Below, piece by piece: positions 1-14,300 of a stretch of DNA of 64,000 nt (its first letter is position 1; each line of letters starts with the position of its first letter). The notes under the pieces were generated by a model. It made no database searches and was not told the DNA's origin. It saw only the letters and a program-made list of their open reading frames with translations. The translations under genes were made by a program, and so were the position numbers. Location of the stretch: the NCBI RefSeq assembly GCF_001649575.2, contig NC_051441.1:9826992-9890991 (forward strand), read 5' to 3'. The DNA comes from Kryptolebias marmoratus. Taxonomy: Eukaryota; Chordata; Actinopteri; Cyprinodontiformes; Rivulidae.

Positions 1-3000
1 GCTGTGTCAAAGGCAATGTATGGGACACTTGGCCAACCTTGAGCTTCAGTGTTGGAAGTAGAAGGTTTCCAACCAGAGGAAAGTTGCTCTTAAAAAAGCA
101 ACTTTGTGATGCTTCACAAACCATGCTGCTCCCAAACTTCTCATGGCCACATTCACTCTGTACAAAGGATCTCTGTTCGCTCTGGCCTCTCTCAGTATCC
201 CTTTGTGAACTTAGTCAGCAAGCCCTCAGCACTGGAATGCCTGTTCTAAGGGATAGGAGGTAAAACACAAGCACACAGAGGGATGTAAAAAGTTGTATGC
301 ATAGACTTTCCCATTAATGTTACTATGACAATCCCATGTTGATGTGGCTGAAAGCTAAGGGCAGGTGTGCCTCCAAAAAGATGAATGTGTGTCATCTACT
401 TGGAATCTTCAACCCTCACTGTAAATTTTTACTCACAATGTTTATTATGAGACATGCATTGACCTGAGCAGAAAAATTTTCACTTCAGCTAGAGACAGAG
501 AGTTTGAGAAGTGAGTGGCAGAATATATAGAAGGAGGAAAAGGAGGCAGAAAAGACCGAGAGCTTGGGAGCTTCAGACAACCTCTTCACCAGTAGAGACT
601 GTATGAGGAGGATGAATGTGGTCCTTTGTGCTTTGGCAGACTGTGGGCTCCAATGTATGTGAGTGCGAAAAAGAAATAGAGACCTAGGCGGCCCAGAATC
701 AGGGCCTACAGATGTCTGGAGCTGCGCCGCTCACCCCCGGCCTCCACAGGCAGCAAGCAGCTGTTGTCAGAGAGAGACAGGCCGCCCCGGAGAGACTGGG
801 AGGGGGCCAATGGGCAGAAAACAAGAAAGAGCCTCTTTCACAGTCTGGTATGTCCTTCTGGATACCCACACAATGTATCCTTTGAGAACCCAGAAGAATA
901 ACATTTAGATTTAAAGTTTTCTCATCCTGGGAAGTTTAGGTCAGTTTGCTTGGCTGTCCTGCTCGCTAAACTGTTGAGAGGTTGATGCAGAGGTTAAAGG
1001 TCAAGGCAGCAGATGATCCACGAACTCTTGCAGATAAAGTTAGACTGCATCCTTTGACCAGGATGAACACGGCAATGTAAATCTACTTTGAATATTAAGA
1101 AAATTCCCATTCTCAAACATGCTGCCCTTGTTTTAATCTACATGTGACCTAAATGGTTAACAGATGTCTGCACAGTCTCTCATTTATTCTAACATTTATG
1201 AATGCATTCCAGTGTCAGTCAACCACAGAGTTCAACATACTCAAAAACTCCCAGCAGGTGTTTATAAAATGAGGCTATAGCACCTGCAGATTCAATGAAA
1301 CTCTCTTTCCATAAAGCTGAAACTGAAAAAAAAAGGCACAACGCATGACTCAATGTAGTACAGAATGTGCTTTGGCACATTTGGAGGTTTGTATAATTAT
1401 TTTATCAACTACGAGAAAGAAAAAAAACAACAACAGCAAAGGATTCTGTTCTTTCTCAGCTAGATATTATACATAAAAAACAAAAGTTACTTATGTATAA
1501 TAAAGTTATTTATGACAGCTTTTTAAAGTTTAAACTCATGAATCTACTACAAATGTTATCGTCATTCTGGCACTATATGCAATGAAATACATTTTTAAAG
1601 TTTTTTGTTTGTTTGTTGTTCATTTCACAAAATTGAAATGGGATGCCAAATCAATCTGCCTAAAAATGCAGCTCTAGGTGTAATGCCATAACATGATGTT
1701 TTACTGTCTGTTTGATCAAATTAAAATTCTCACATTAAAAGGAAGCTGTAGCAAGATCTATACAGCTATAGGGTATATTCTTAAACATGGTCAGGCTGTA
1801 TGCAATTACATGCAAAACAAGATAAATGAAAATAAATGCAGGCATGCGTTATGTGTTTATATCATCACAGGCAGCAGAAAAATGTCCATTACTGTTTCAT
1901 CCCTGACTATATCTGACATGATACATTTATTTTTATGTAGTATAAGTGTGGGTTATGAGTGGGCATGTGGAGCTATGTGTCAAAACAGATCATACAGTGA
2001 GGAAGAGTCTGCCAAGGTAAACAAAAGAGGAGAGTTGGGAAGTCACAAGCCTGTTTGCCATATAGCCTGACCAGACAATTGGCAGGCTGAGACAGGAGTT
2101 AAGCCCAATAAGATTATAATAAGTCCACTGATTAGACTTGGCTCTAAGGAAGACAAAACTGATAGGGTGGCAGACAGAGTTCCAGAAAGTGGGATATAAA
2201 TCATAAGCTGACTGTGTTAACTGATACATATCTGCAGACCAGATGCAGTCACGAGTGTGTACCTTCTAGGGGAAAAAGCTGTCAAGCATCCTCCCTTATC
2301 TGTGAGAAGAAGGGCCATTAACTTGGAGAGATCCTCATTTTTAGCTCCTGTTTTGTTTCATTATGGGAAACTACTGTATGTATTTTTCTCAAAAGCACTT
2401 AATACAACAAGCTTTACTGGTGATTGCAAAGTCTAAAAACATAATTTTATAGGTTACTTCATGATGCAGTATCCTCAAAACACTTTTACTTTATAGCATG
2501 TCTTATCACATTTTGTCTAGGCTAGATAGTTTGAATGTTTTGGAAATATCCACAGAACAGAGCTACCATAACTAAAACTTCTTCACCAGACTACTATTTC
2601 ATCTTAACATCATATCTCCAGTCTTTTTCATTGCCTGAATCTTAATAGGAAGTACATAATAACCATGTCTGAACATTTAGCAAGCAAGCAGCACATTTGT
2701 TCTTACTTAATACTCCAACTAGTGCATTGTTCCTTTCTATTAACAGCTAATAAACTATGAGCCCCACTGGCCACCATCACGGTATGAACTATTTTTGGCT
2801 GTTTCTTGTTCTTATTGTATATCAAATAGTACCTATATTGTAACTCTATAAATCTTCTTAATGCTCTGATGAAAATAATTGTGATTTCCAACCTTGCTTG
2901 TGTGACTAAGACAACACCTAAATATGAACTCTATAATAATAAAATATACATTTTAGATAAAAGGTTTATTTTACTTTTAGGGTGTGTATGACTAATTAGC

Positions 3001-6000
3001 AAAGAAGAACTTTGACTTCTACATTGTTAATTGAGTTAGTAAACTTCAGGTAACGGAGGTAGAAAATGATGAACCAGTCATAATAAGCAATGAATACAAA
3101 TTTCTCAACACCGACATTCTTTAGTGAAAGCCTTATTTCTAAGCTTTGTAGAAAAGGCTGCATGTCATTCAGCCCAAGGCAAATTAAAGGGTTTTAAACC
3201 CTGAGTAGACCCTAGCCCTGAGCCAAAAGACCCTAACCCCTTAAACCCCGAGGAGACCCTGACCCTAGCCCTGAGCCAAAAGACCCTAACCCCTTAAATA
3301 GATGTTTAAGATTACTGCATGATTTCTGTAAGTTGGGACTATTTATTATTGAAGATAGGGATGCTGTAGAAAAAATTCCACATGGAGCAGAAGAAGAGAC
3401 AGGAAAAAATATTTAGACGATGTTCAAGAGTGACAGAAGTAAGGAGTGAAACATGGAAAAATGGAATAACATAACCACAAATTGGCTCTTGCAGTAAAGA
3501 ATGCATAACCGTTGAATTTATTGGAAAATCTATCTATTCAGTGAATGGACTTTTTGTGAGCCACCAAAACTATGTGAGGAGAAACCACAAGACAGTTAAT
3601 GTGAATCAGAAAACAGCAATGGATTTTGTCCATCAGTGTAACTGGTTTCCCTAACTTTAAGGCAGGCTGTTCAACAACAAATGATGACGTGATCCTAATG
3701 ATCAAATGTATGATCTAGTGCGGTTAATGGAAGATGTCTGATAGGTAGAGCCAATTATGACATAAAGTATGATCTAAAACCCGTCATAAACTCATGAAAA
3801 CAAGCTAAGAGAATTAAATGGAAGCAAGGATCACAATGGACAATATGCATTCCTTCAATGAATGTTAAGCCTTTAATTTGTGTTGTTTTCAAGTAGAGGA
3901 GAAGAAGTTTTGAAAGAGTTTCAGAGAAATCAATGTTGGTAAATTTAAGGCCTTTAAAGTCATAGAGACATGTGTAACTGAAACTAATGTCTCCATTAAG
4001 ACCTGAACAGAACGTGGAATCCAGAGAAAAGAAAGTGGAAAGAAGAAGTCAGAGAGGAGAAAAGAGACCCCTATGGGCTTACCAAACAGTCTAGGAATGT
4101 AGTGGTAAAAATGAGTTTGGCTCTCTGGAACAGGATGGCCAGTGTGACTGGGTTTAGATGATGGTTGTGACAAAGGCTTCTTTCTTATACAGACGTTATT
4201 AACTACAATGCTCTGTAGAGCCACACACAAGCAAATGCTTGTTTCAGTAAATACAAATACACTCTGACATGCCAATACACCAAAGTACACACTCATGAAA
4301 CTTGTGTAGTGTTGTATGGAAATACACTTTCACCACCCATAGGGAAAACTAAACCCTGCCTTTACAATGTCTACAGAGCTTTACCTCATGTTTCTAAGCA
4401 ACAGTAAAGGAATTTGAATAAGGTAATCACAAAGGTAACAAAGAAATACTATTGATGCTTTTTATATGAGAAAATAGACTCCTTATTGTACTGTTTTATG
4501 TTGTGTCCTAAATGTTTTAAAAGAGAACAAGGAGATTTTTATAGAACAAAGATAGACAACAGTAAAGCTCAGTCATAATGAAGCAAGCACAGGTACTTAT
4601 GGCATGATTTGTATTTAATTAGTGAAGCCACCTGAAAATGGCCTGTTAACAAATTAATCTCACAAGTTGTTGATGTTACATTTACATCTTGGCTCAGCAG
4701 TGCAGATACTATACTGGTTTTACATATGGTGTTTTCACAGTTTATTACTTTGACATGTATTTTACAACTCAATAAATTATAGTGGTGTGCTCCCACTGTT
4801 AAAACAAGTCTGTTCTTTTGTTGCTACAAACTAGGAGATGAGATAAAGGTCTAGAAAGCAGGCAGGTACTGAGCTCCAAGGGTGCTGAAGAAGCAGGCTT
4901 AACTAACCTTTAAAGAAACTAGCATAAAACTGAACTCAAAATATGTCTAAACAAACAAGGGGATGACTACAAAGATCTAACAAATGAGGAAGAAGAAGGC
5001 TGAATATATACCGAGGGAAACTTACAATGAATGGACAACAGATTAGTGACTGTTAGCAAACAAAAACCAGATATGGCTTGGCAAAAGTGAACACGGGAAC
5101 CTAATAAAATGAAACAGAAATGAGCAAAGTACAAAGAAAATAAACCAAGTCAAATACTAATACCATAATACAAAATAATCAAAAACAATGCCAAGCAAAA
5201 ACACCTAAAAACATAATGCTTTTTATTTTGGTATTGAAGAAGTTGAATATTCTGATATGATGTGAGCATTTATTTTTTTGATTTAAATATATATCTTATT
5301 TTAATAAAAATACCTGTCTGAACAAAAGAGTTGAATGAAGCACACTTGTACAGTACCACAAAAGTAACTTTGATGTAGTGCAATCTATATTAAAAAACTA
5401 TGCTTTTGTAAATTACTATTAGTATTTTCATGTTAAATGGTTTAAAAAGCAATAATTTCAAATCTAACACTTTTTGTCCCAAACAGCCCCACTATCACAC
5501 GTACGCATACTTTTTCAGTTTGTGGTTTTTGCTTTTCAGAAAATCCCACGCCCCACCTCCCAATTATTCTTGTCAAATTTCCCTCACCTCCTTGCATTAC
5601 ATGCACCTTACACATGTGAGAAAAACTATTCCCAACCCAGACAAATGTTATTCCATGATTTCCCTTGTTTTCATAGAGTGAGATCTGAAACTCCCAGCTG
5701 CTGGCCAAGCTAACACAGAGGGCACAACGAAGCAACACCATAATTCATGCCATCTGGACTTGAAATAAAGTTATACTATTCACAGTTTTAAAAGTTCCGA
5801 TATACCTGGATCAGTTACAGCTGATTGTGGTGCAACAGCTGTGAGAGTGACGGTTTTAGGGTAGTTTGAAATATATGGCCCTGCAGTGATCTTTACAATA
5901 GCACTTTGTTCAGTGAACATGTTGTAACTTTAAGGTGTAAAGTCAGAGCTTTCATACATTGTCAGTTATAGTGTAGATTTATTGCTACAGTATTTTTCAA

Positions 6001-8867
6001 AGCAGTGTTTTGTCAGCACAAAGCACAGAGTTTCTTGTGTCCCAATTTCACAGCAAATAAAATAAGGAAATACAAATTAAAACATTATTTTGGACACTGG
6101 ATGCCCTACTTTTAACTAACATAAAAATGTGTTCTTGTCCATTTTTTTTGTCAAAAACACAATACAAAGATCACAACCTGGCCAATGTACAAAAAATTAG
6201 AGTTTATTACTCTAACAGTTGTTTGTCATTTGATTTGTTCCTCGTGGCCTTTTGCCAGAGTTGTTACTCGTTCTGAGAATTTCCATTTCTCGTTTTGTCC
6301 TGATCAGTTTTCATCTCCAGTAAAACTTTTCAGGTCTTACTCTTTACAATAATCATCATGTTCAAGCTGTCATCTTTCACATTCCTCAAACTTTGTAATC
6401 CCAGCTTCACTACATCTTAATAGCATCACATCATACCTCCAGCAGACACAGTTCACGATTTCGTGGATTTCTTCCATGTTTGCTTGTTTATTTGTTTCCC
6501 TCTAAAAGTAAAGCATAGCTATAAATGGTCACAGTTGCTGATGACCTATGTAGAAATTTGAGTAAGAATGCAGGTGTAGAGTTTTGACACTGACATGCAG
6601 TGCCTGTTAGGACTTTCAGGTTAGTTCAAATATCTCTTCAGTGAATCAAATCTTTTTGCATGACATTTTACAGGTCAGTGTTTTAAACATACGATCACCT
6701 GCAGAAGGGCAAAAGATAGAAATATCCAAAACACAATGATTTTTATTTCAATATGCATCCAAAAATGCAAAATCTAAAAACTATGAAATGGCCACAAATT
6801 GCAAAAGTAAAAAAATCAACACATCTAAAAAATGATTTTCTTGGTGATCAGAGATATTTTCTTTTGTTAAGGAAATAATGCACATCCACACCTAATCCAG
6901 GAGGTGGCATCACCACACAGCTAAGAGACAGATGCATGCTTGGGCAAAACACTAAATGGGATCTTTCAAGTATTGCAACATTAGAAGTAATTTCTGTTTT
7001 TATTATTGTATATAGCTACAGAACACCGAAGTAACAAATGTGGCAAAGCTTGAGAATCAAACAAAATTTAAATTATAAATTAAACCAGTTGTAAGATGAG
7101 TTTTTCAGATGACTCACAACTTCCAGCACTCTTCAGAAATTATGTTTAGAAATAAATAATCAATAGGGTCTCTACTTAACAAGAAATGGTGGCTTATGTA
7201 TTAGAAAGTTATGTATTAGCTGCAAATTGACTGAAACATCCTTTAAAATGTTGACTATTTCTTTCATTTCTAAGAAATGTAAAGAAGTCTAAATGATATA
7301 TTTTATGTTCAGAACTATTTTGCTAAAGTGCTACATAAATCCTTTGTCAATCTAATTTAATGGATACATGTCAGCCTCGCAGACAGTTTGTTCCTCTTCA
7401 GTCACACCATCGTCTGCACTGACACTTTCCACCTCTGCACTGACTCCACAGGCGCCTGGTGAAACAGCCCCGCCATCGGCAGCAGCCATCTGTGCCTTTC
7501 TGCAGCATATTTGTCTGCCGAGCCCAAAAATCATCAAATTGCTCACCAAGATTGTCACTGCAAATTTGTCAAACCCCTCAGAAACATAAGAACAAAAATT
7601 CAACCTCAAACAATTGCTGCAAAAAACAAGTGAAGAAGTTGAACCCTAGATCTCTTTTTGGTTGCATAAAAAATAAAACTGTTGTGGCTGAAATTTCAGG
7701 TGGGTCGGGATATTTATGTTCAGATCACTGGAGTCAAAAGATACACCAGATCAGTAGGAGATCACAGGCATCCTTCAAATCCTCCAAAGACATTTCTCTT
7801 TCCTGTAATATAGTGCTGTGGCTTAAAAATACAGAGATGGGGACCAGTTTAATCTACTAAATCTTTTTTTCTGTGAGATATGTGCCTGCAGAAGGAACCA
7901 ATCTCTTTGATAGATCTTTGGTACTCTCTGAACCGTCTGCCTGGAGAAAACAACCTTGCTAAAATAGTCTGAATAGTTGTACCTTCAAATCCTTTATTCC
8001 CAGAATCAATACTGCCACATTTACACATGACTGGAGGATATTCCTGTGCTTATCATGAGTTATAGTGGCATTATCTCAGGTTATTTTTTGAATTTGTGTC
8101 TTGTTTGAGATGGTTTACTTGCGGGTTTATCAGCAGACAGAAGTTAAGCTCTGGATGTTGTGCTATTAAATGCAGATCGTGGCATTTTGATGGAAGTGTT
8201 GTTGTTGTGTGGGCGCTAATCACACATCACTGCATGCGCAGTCAGAGCACATCGATGGCCCATCTTTACTGACTCTATCAAAGTACACTCGGCAAATGAG
8301 TGTGAAATCGTATTGAAGGCAAACTGAAGAATACCTCTCAGACAAGCCAAATGTGGCAAGAAATCCTCGTCTGTCATTTTCTGAATGACGCACTGAACTT
8401 AGACTATTGTGATCTTCCCTATAGATCCCCCTTCACATGACCACTATGTCTAAAGAATAACTTCACAAAATGGAAGCAAGGCATTTTTGAAGCCAGCTTC
8501 AAATGGAACTTGTAACAAAAGCTCAAACTGAGGCATGCCTAAACCATTACAGGCTTTGTAATCCTCAGAAGATTGATCCAAGTGACTATTCTTCAGCCAA
8601 AAACTACCATTTGCTTTTTCTCCTTTCAGTTTCTTTTTTCTAAATTGTTTCATTGATTTTAACTCTAAAGCCAAGAACACAGATTGAGTCATGGTGATTT
8701 CCCAGCTGACACTTCCATCAAATTACTCCACAGCTCTTTCTTCACTTTGCAGATTTTATTGATAAAACTCATTTGCACTTGGTTTAGTGAAACACCAAAG
8801 CTGGGGACTGCAGTCAGCAAATGAGCACAAATTACAGACAAATGGTGAGTTTCTGTGTGAGTCTATA
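1..8867. other. Gene-free flank
   Basis: No coding exon is recognisable. The notable contents are a GC-rich patch at about 680-820, the telomere-like repeat at 3186-3297 and a GC-richer patch with overlapping open frames at about 7370-7590. Everything else is AT-rich, with only short chance open frames. Confidence 0.55.
3186..3297. repeat. Telomere-like CCCTAA-rich tandem repeat, two units
   Basis: A unit of about 55 bp occurs twice, containing the shared string GAGCCAAAAGACCCTAACCC (starting near 3220 and 3273) followed by CTTAAA. Within each unit are short CCCTAA, CCCTAGCCC and TTAAACCC motifs that resemble degenerated vertebrate telomere repeats. Confidence 0.7.
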
Positions 8868-8971
8868 TGTATGTATGTATGTATGTATATAATTTTGAGC
8901 ACTTCGGGTGAAGAATTGTGGTTTGTTCAAAGGTGAATATAAGATCTGGAATATATTTAGCTTTGAATGCA

Positions 8972-8973
<2 letters not shown>

Positions 8974-9038
<65 letters not shown>
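8974..9038. repeat. (AT)n microsatellite
   Basis: About 32 uninterrupted AT units. A shorter (GTAT)n run lies just upstream at about 8868-8888. Open frames reading YIYIYI through it are artefacts. Confidence 0.98.
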
Positions 9039-9039
<1 letters not shown>

Positions 9040-10490
9040 CATCATTATGTTAGCATGTTTGCATCTTGGCATTTACTTCAAAGCATTGCTCCATTTGAAT
9101 ACAGCTCCTCAGAGCTGCTAACTGTGCTCCTAAACCTTCCACAGGAAGAATAAAGATCAACAGGTCAGACTGGTGGCATTTATCACCAGCTAATGAGGAG
9201 TATTTCATTTCAATGGCCAGCTTTTGTGTGGCCTTTATTCCTGCCTGGCATTTAGATTTATAGCTAGTCAGATATTTGCAAAGTTGTCACATACTGTCAC
9301 AGACATAGCTTGTAGTAACTCTGTTTTCTTGTATTTTTCACACTGTATTAAAAATCACCTTGAAAAGTGCGAATGTTATGGATTCTTCTCAATAATTTTT
9401 ATCAGTGTCTACAAATCAAGACAGAGGAAGTAAACTTCCTTCACACCTGCTCCCCACGTTTCATTACACAGTAATAATGACTAAAGGTAGCAAACAAATA
9501 AACCAAATGAAAATATTGCTTAGCTGCCCTAAGAAGGCCGTCAACCAGATGAAGATGTGATGAGGTATCTTAAAGGGAAATGCCCGTGAGGTGTTCAATG
9601 ATGTTTGGTCCAATGAAATTATTTGGGAGACACATTCTGTAAAGATGTTCAAAATAGTTTTATAAACAATAGGTCGGTTTCAAATTTGGTAAATTAGAGA
9701 TAAACAACATTTGTAATACCAACAGCTGAGCCTCAAGTGGCACTAGGTGTATTGTGGTTGTCAAATATGATGAATTCATCTGGTTGATTAGATTTTCCTC
9801 CTATGTTGCTGTTGCTGTTTGCCAAGGCAGTGTCACCTCTCAGTGGCCCATTTTGACTCTACTTCGGGCAATATAATTCAACAGTGATTTATTACATTGT
9901 TGAATCTGGAGACATGACCCACCCAAGCAATAGAGGAGAATGACATCTTTGCTAGAAAATACCCAAACACAGCAACAAGCACAGCAGCAAGCTGGTGAGA
10001 TTGGATGCTCGGCTGCTTCGTGAAAAATATCTCATAGCTGTCAATGACCAACATTTCCACTTGTTCTCCTAAAATGAAAAATAAACAAAACTCCAAGATA
10101 TTTAAACAATGTCAGCATGCACTGCCACTTTACAGTGAGTTGGTTCTAGTTTTAATTCTTGTGGACTCCAATCCTCCATGACTCTGAACCAGATATACCA
10201 GGTAACAAGAATGGATAGTTGATTTAATTAAAAACTTTTCACCTTTTCTAGCTGTTTCTTGCATTATTTTAATAGGAAAATGAAATATAAACAGAAATAA
10301 AAATAAATCAACATCCATGTTAATAGTTCTGTAAGGCTCAAAACTTTGTCCTTCCATATCAACCCAGAATGTAGTAATGTGTGCTTCATCAAGATATGGC
10401 TGCACGTGAACCTCCCAGACCACTGTGTCTCCATCACCAGCTTCAGAACTATTTGAATCCATGACCAGGGCCATCAGCAGGTTGTGGAAG
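9039..10490. other. Gene-free stretch between microsatellite and LINE remnant
   Basis: No recognisable gene, RNA or element. The minus-strand 128-codon frame at 10130-10516 overlaps the LINE remnant and matches no protein I know. Confidence 0.5.
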
Positions 10491-10606
10491 GAAGTGGAGG
10501 TTATGGACAGATACAAGTATTTGGGAGCACATCTGAATAGCGGGTTTACTCTGGAGCACCAACACTGATGCTGTGTACAAGAAGGGGATTGTCAGGATCT
10601 GTTTTT
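10491..10606 (+). mobile_element. LINE reverse transcriptase remnant, upstream piece
   Basis: The plus-strand frame reads EVEVMDRYKYLGAHLNSGFT and LEHQH before a stop. The YKYLGxHL block is characteristic of the C-terminal part of teleost LINE reverse transcriptases. It continues, frame-shifted, into CQDLFF at about 10591-10606, where a second element interrupts it. Confidence 0.7.
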
Positions 10607-11029
10607 GAGTTATTCTTTTTAAAACCTTTAATGTTAGGTTTTATGATTATGCCCTGTTTTGTGATTCTTGTGTTCAGTTCTGTTCCCCGTGTTTTATTGT
10701 GATGTTTGGTTTTACTCCATGTGCCTTCCTTTGTTATCTGCCACCTTCTCCCTCAGTCAGTATTTTTCCATGTCTGCCTGCCACACCCATCTACACCTGT
10801 TCTGATCAGTCCAGCCCATATATTCTGTTCCATTGCATCTCATCTCTGCTGCATCATCTCATCATTGTTACTCTCATGCGCTGTCTGGGCTCCCTTTGTG
10901 CCGTCTCCTCGTGCCTTGTATTACTTGCTGCCACATCAGCCCTTTGTTTTATTTCATTAAATTATAAGTTTATTCTGGAGGTCCTCATGTCAGTCTGCAT
11001 TTCTGGGTCCATCTCATCCCCAAAACTTA
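10607..11029 (+). mobile_element. Second element inserted in the LINE remnant
   Basis: Removing 10607-11029 rejoins the LINE reading as DLFF with LRKLRFFNVCRK across a T run (10602-10606 and 11030-11035), which also looks like the target duplication. The insert is T-rich, non-coding and ends GTCAGTCTGCATTTCTGGGT followed by CCATC. That ending resembles the 3' end of a widespread fish non-coding retroposon. The family name is not assigned. Confidence 0.55.
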
Positions 11030-11395
11030 TTTTTTCTAAGGAAGCTCAGATTCTTTAATGTGTGCAGAAAGATGGTGGAAATTTTCTGCCAGTCTGTGTT
11101 GGCAGGTGCCATCTACTGTGCTGTAGATTGGTGGGGGAGCAACATCAAAGCCAGGGAAGCCAGCAAGCTCTACAAACTCATTAAAAAGCTGAAAAAAATC
11201 ATTGGACAGAACTTGGAGATGTTTGAGTCAATGAGGGACAGGGCACAGAACAACCTGCTCTCCATCATGAACAATTTATCCTACCCCCTTCATAGCATCC
11301 TACAAAGAGAGCAACGCTCCTTTTCAAAAGGACTCAATCAGCTCCGCTGCCACAGGAAATCATTCCTGCCATTTGCAATTTCTTTTCTATTCTAA
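11030..11395 (+). mobile_element. LINE reverse transcriptase remnant, C-terminal piece
   Basis: The frame from 11060 reads MCRKMVEIFCQSVLAGAIYC, then AVDWWGSNIKAREASKLYKL, and later NNLLSIMNNLSYPLHSIL. It ends near CHRKSFLPFAISFLF. This matches the layout of the C-terminus of teleost LINE ORF2 proteins (FYxxVxxSxLxYxxxxWWG, DxxxHPLHxxL, RxxNSFxPxAIxLFN). It is an old fragment without an intact polymerase core. Confidence 0.75.
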
Positions 11396-14300
11396 CCCAT
11401 GACAGAAGGTACCTGCTGACTGGAGGAATGAAACAGTGACAATGTTTCCCAAGTAGAAATGAGCAAGAGATGAGCTGGATGGGATATGACTAATTTTAAT
11501 TAATGATCACCAAACCAGTACTCCATTCATTTAAGCAAATGAAGTGATAAAAATGCTGTCAAAACTGTAAAAAAATAAATAAAACAACAGTGATTCAACA
11601 GTGATTCAACAGTGTTTTCTTCAGATAAACAGTTTGTTTCTCCAGATTCAGTAAAAATTTAATCTTAATTTTGTTTAGCTGACTCCAATTACCAGTGACA
11701 AAACCAATAAAAAGCATCACATTTATGAAACAGAACAGATTTTAAAAGTTGCTAAAAGTTGTCCCTGGTTTACTTTATTTGCTCATAAAACTTTAATTAC
11801 TGTGATCATTGTAGCTGTTAGGTTGTAATATGAAACTATATTTATTTGTATGTAAATGTTTAGTTAAACACATAATGAGTTATCTATTTTGTGTAACCAA
11901 CTGATTTGGTTTGATGTGTTGACCCTGAGAGGATGCTGGTTTGACAGGGACAGTAAGAGGTGAGAATTTCCTGGCACTCGCCAAGTGTTCTGATCTCCAA
12001 GTGAGACTGGATTTGTTGACATTTAGCAAAAATAATGATGACCCTGCAAAGTCTGCAGCAAAAAGTTCAGCACATGTCTGTTAACAGCAAAAATCTGTGG
12101 TAAAATCATGTGTTGAAGTTGCACAATGGTGCGTCCTGGTGGATAAACTGATACAAAAACAAAACACAGCATGTAACTCGCCTCAGTGTGGTTTAGCTGC
12201 ATTCTGTAAAAGAAGTAGTAAGATTGCAAAAAAAACCTACAGAAAAATAAAAACCATGAAAACAATACATACAAAAATACTGGATTTTTTTTTTCCTTGT
12301 GGAATATTTGTTGTCTTGTGGATCAAATTCACCTGATAATTAAAAATTCTAAATGCATAAGTCATTCTGTCCTTCTGCTGTCTGACTTGAAATGATGAGC
12401 TGTAAGTCATATTTTGGAAATATTGCTTCTTTTTATTTTCCTGCAATCCAATGAAGTGACTTCTCTTCTGTCAAGCTGGTTATTGGTCAAAGTGACTGTT
12501 GAGAGATGTATTGTGAGATCTGTGGCAGAGATTGTCCATAAAGACTGACAGATTGGTCAGTGTTATGGATAGTTTCTTACTTGTGGTTGCACTATAAACA
12601 GTAAAATGTCTAAACGGATCACATTTTAGAAATAATTTTGTTTAGCGTGTTGCAAAAAGGTTGGAACCAATTAGCTCACAGTTTATTGTATGAATGATAC
12701 AGTAATCTATGACCAAGCTGTAGCAACTTTACAATTATGCATAAAATTCCTGAAGTAAAATATAATGTGAAGACATATGAATCTGTACTGGGCAGAATAA
12801 AGGTAGATCGAACTGTTTGCATAGTGTCATTCAATAATTTATTCCTCCTGAGGGCAAAGCAGATATCACAGGATATTACCAGGAAATTGAAGACCAGTAC
12901 CATGCTGGTTTCTGATATTCTTCGCAGACTTATAATTTTTAATCTCTCAACACCTGATCAGGATATAGCTCACCCTTAATACACCAGTTCAAAACTCAAT
13001 TGAAGCACATTTGTTTTGTTGTTAAGTGGAAATTAGTTTGACATGATAATTTCAAGTGTTAACACAGATTTAGAAGTGATATTTGTATATTCAATAAAGA
13101 GCCTGTAGGCTTGCTGAAAAAAGCTGAAATTTAGAGTAATGCATTAAGTTGTACATGCTGTGGATGGCTCCTTCACTCCTTAAATATTATTAAACCTTTT
13201 ACTTTTTAATGTGCCGATAAAATATGAGGCTTCAAAATGATTCCAGCTCCAAGAACTGAAAATGATCAATCATCAAAAGACAATCACGTAAAAAACACAA
13301 ACGTAAGTGGTTTGTTAAAAAAGATGTAGACAGATTAATTAGAAGAATAAGCAATGAGTCCTGCTGCTTTGTGAAAACTGAGCATGTAAATTATCTTGAA
13401 GGTGGGTGGAAACATGAGTGCACGTCTGTGCATCTTAACTAACCTGAATCTTAAGAAGCTGCTTCTTTAAAGCACCAAACATGCTGAATTATGAGTCCTA
13501 TATCTGAGCATGTCCAATTTATTAGCTTTTACTGACACACCTCTCATTTCCTGCCTGTTCATATGTTTCTTCTGTGCTCAGCACTAAACCATGTATGCCA
13601 AGCAACTTTTGAAGATCTCATGTGATTGTTGTTGTTGTTTTGATGTCAGACTGAGACTCTTACTGGCATCAAAGTAAATCTGCTTTCTGAGAGCTCAATT
13701 TGGAGGAAAGCTGAGCATGTCTTTTTAAAGCTAGCATTAAATGTATGAAGGTCATCGAAATGATCATTTTTCAGCTGCATTATACTTACAAAAAAGTAAT
13801 GGTCAACAGCTTTGGTACATTCAGAAACTTCTGAATAAAACATGCATTAGAAGTACCACTGAGGAGGTGAGTTAGAGAGCATGATGCAGGAGCTGTAGCG
13901 TTTGTTCGTGGCTGCAAATGCTAAACTTCAAATATATCCATCTATCCATTTTTAGCTTTTTCAATCCTAACAGTAACTTCTGCATTTTCCTTGGCTTTTA
14001 CTCCCAGAACAATGTGCTTGAAATATTTGACACAAGATATATGTCCAAGTGTAGATGGCACCCTAATCAGGTACTCAAATCACCCTCTCTCAAAGGCTGA
14101 ACTCAGCCACTCTACCAAGAAAGATCTACATCTGATGACAGTGGTTGAGGAACGTAACATAGATGAAGCAGTAAACTGCTCGACATGGTCAGCAGTTCTT
14201 CATCCAAACCGAGCACAGCCCATGTCAGGCACTAAAGTGACAAAACATTTGTCAGAACTTTTTAAGGGCCAGTCCAAATGTCCTTCATCACAGAATTTCT

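Noticed and set aside
8863..9121. Tyr-Ile repeat proteins
   Set aside because: Translation of the (AT)n microsatellite.
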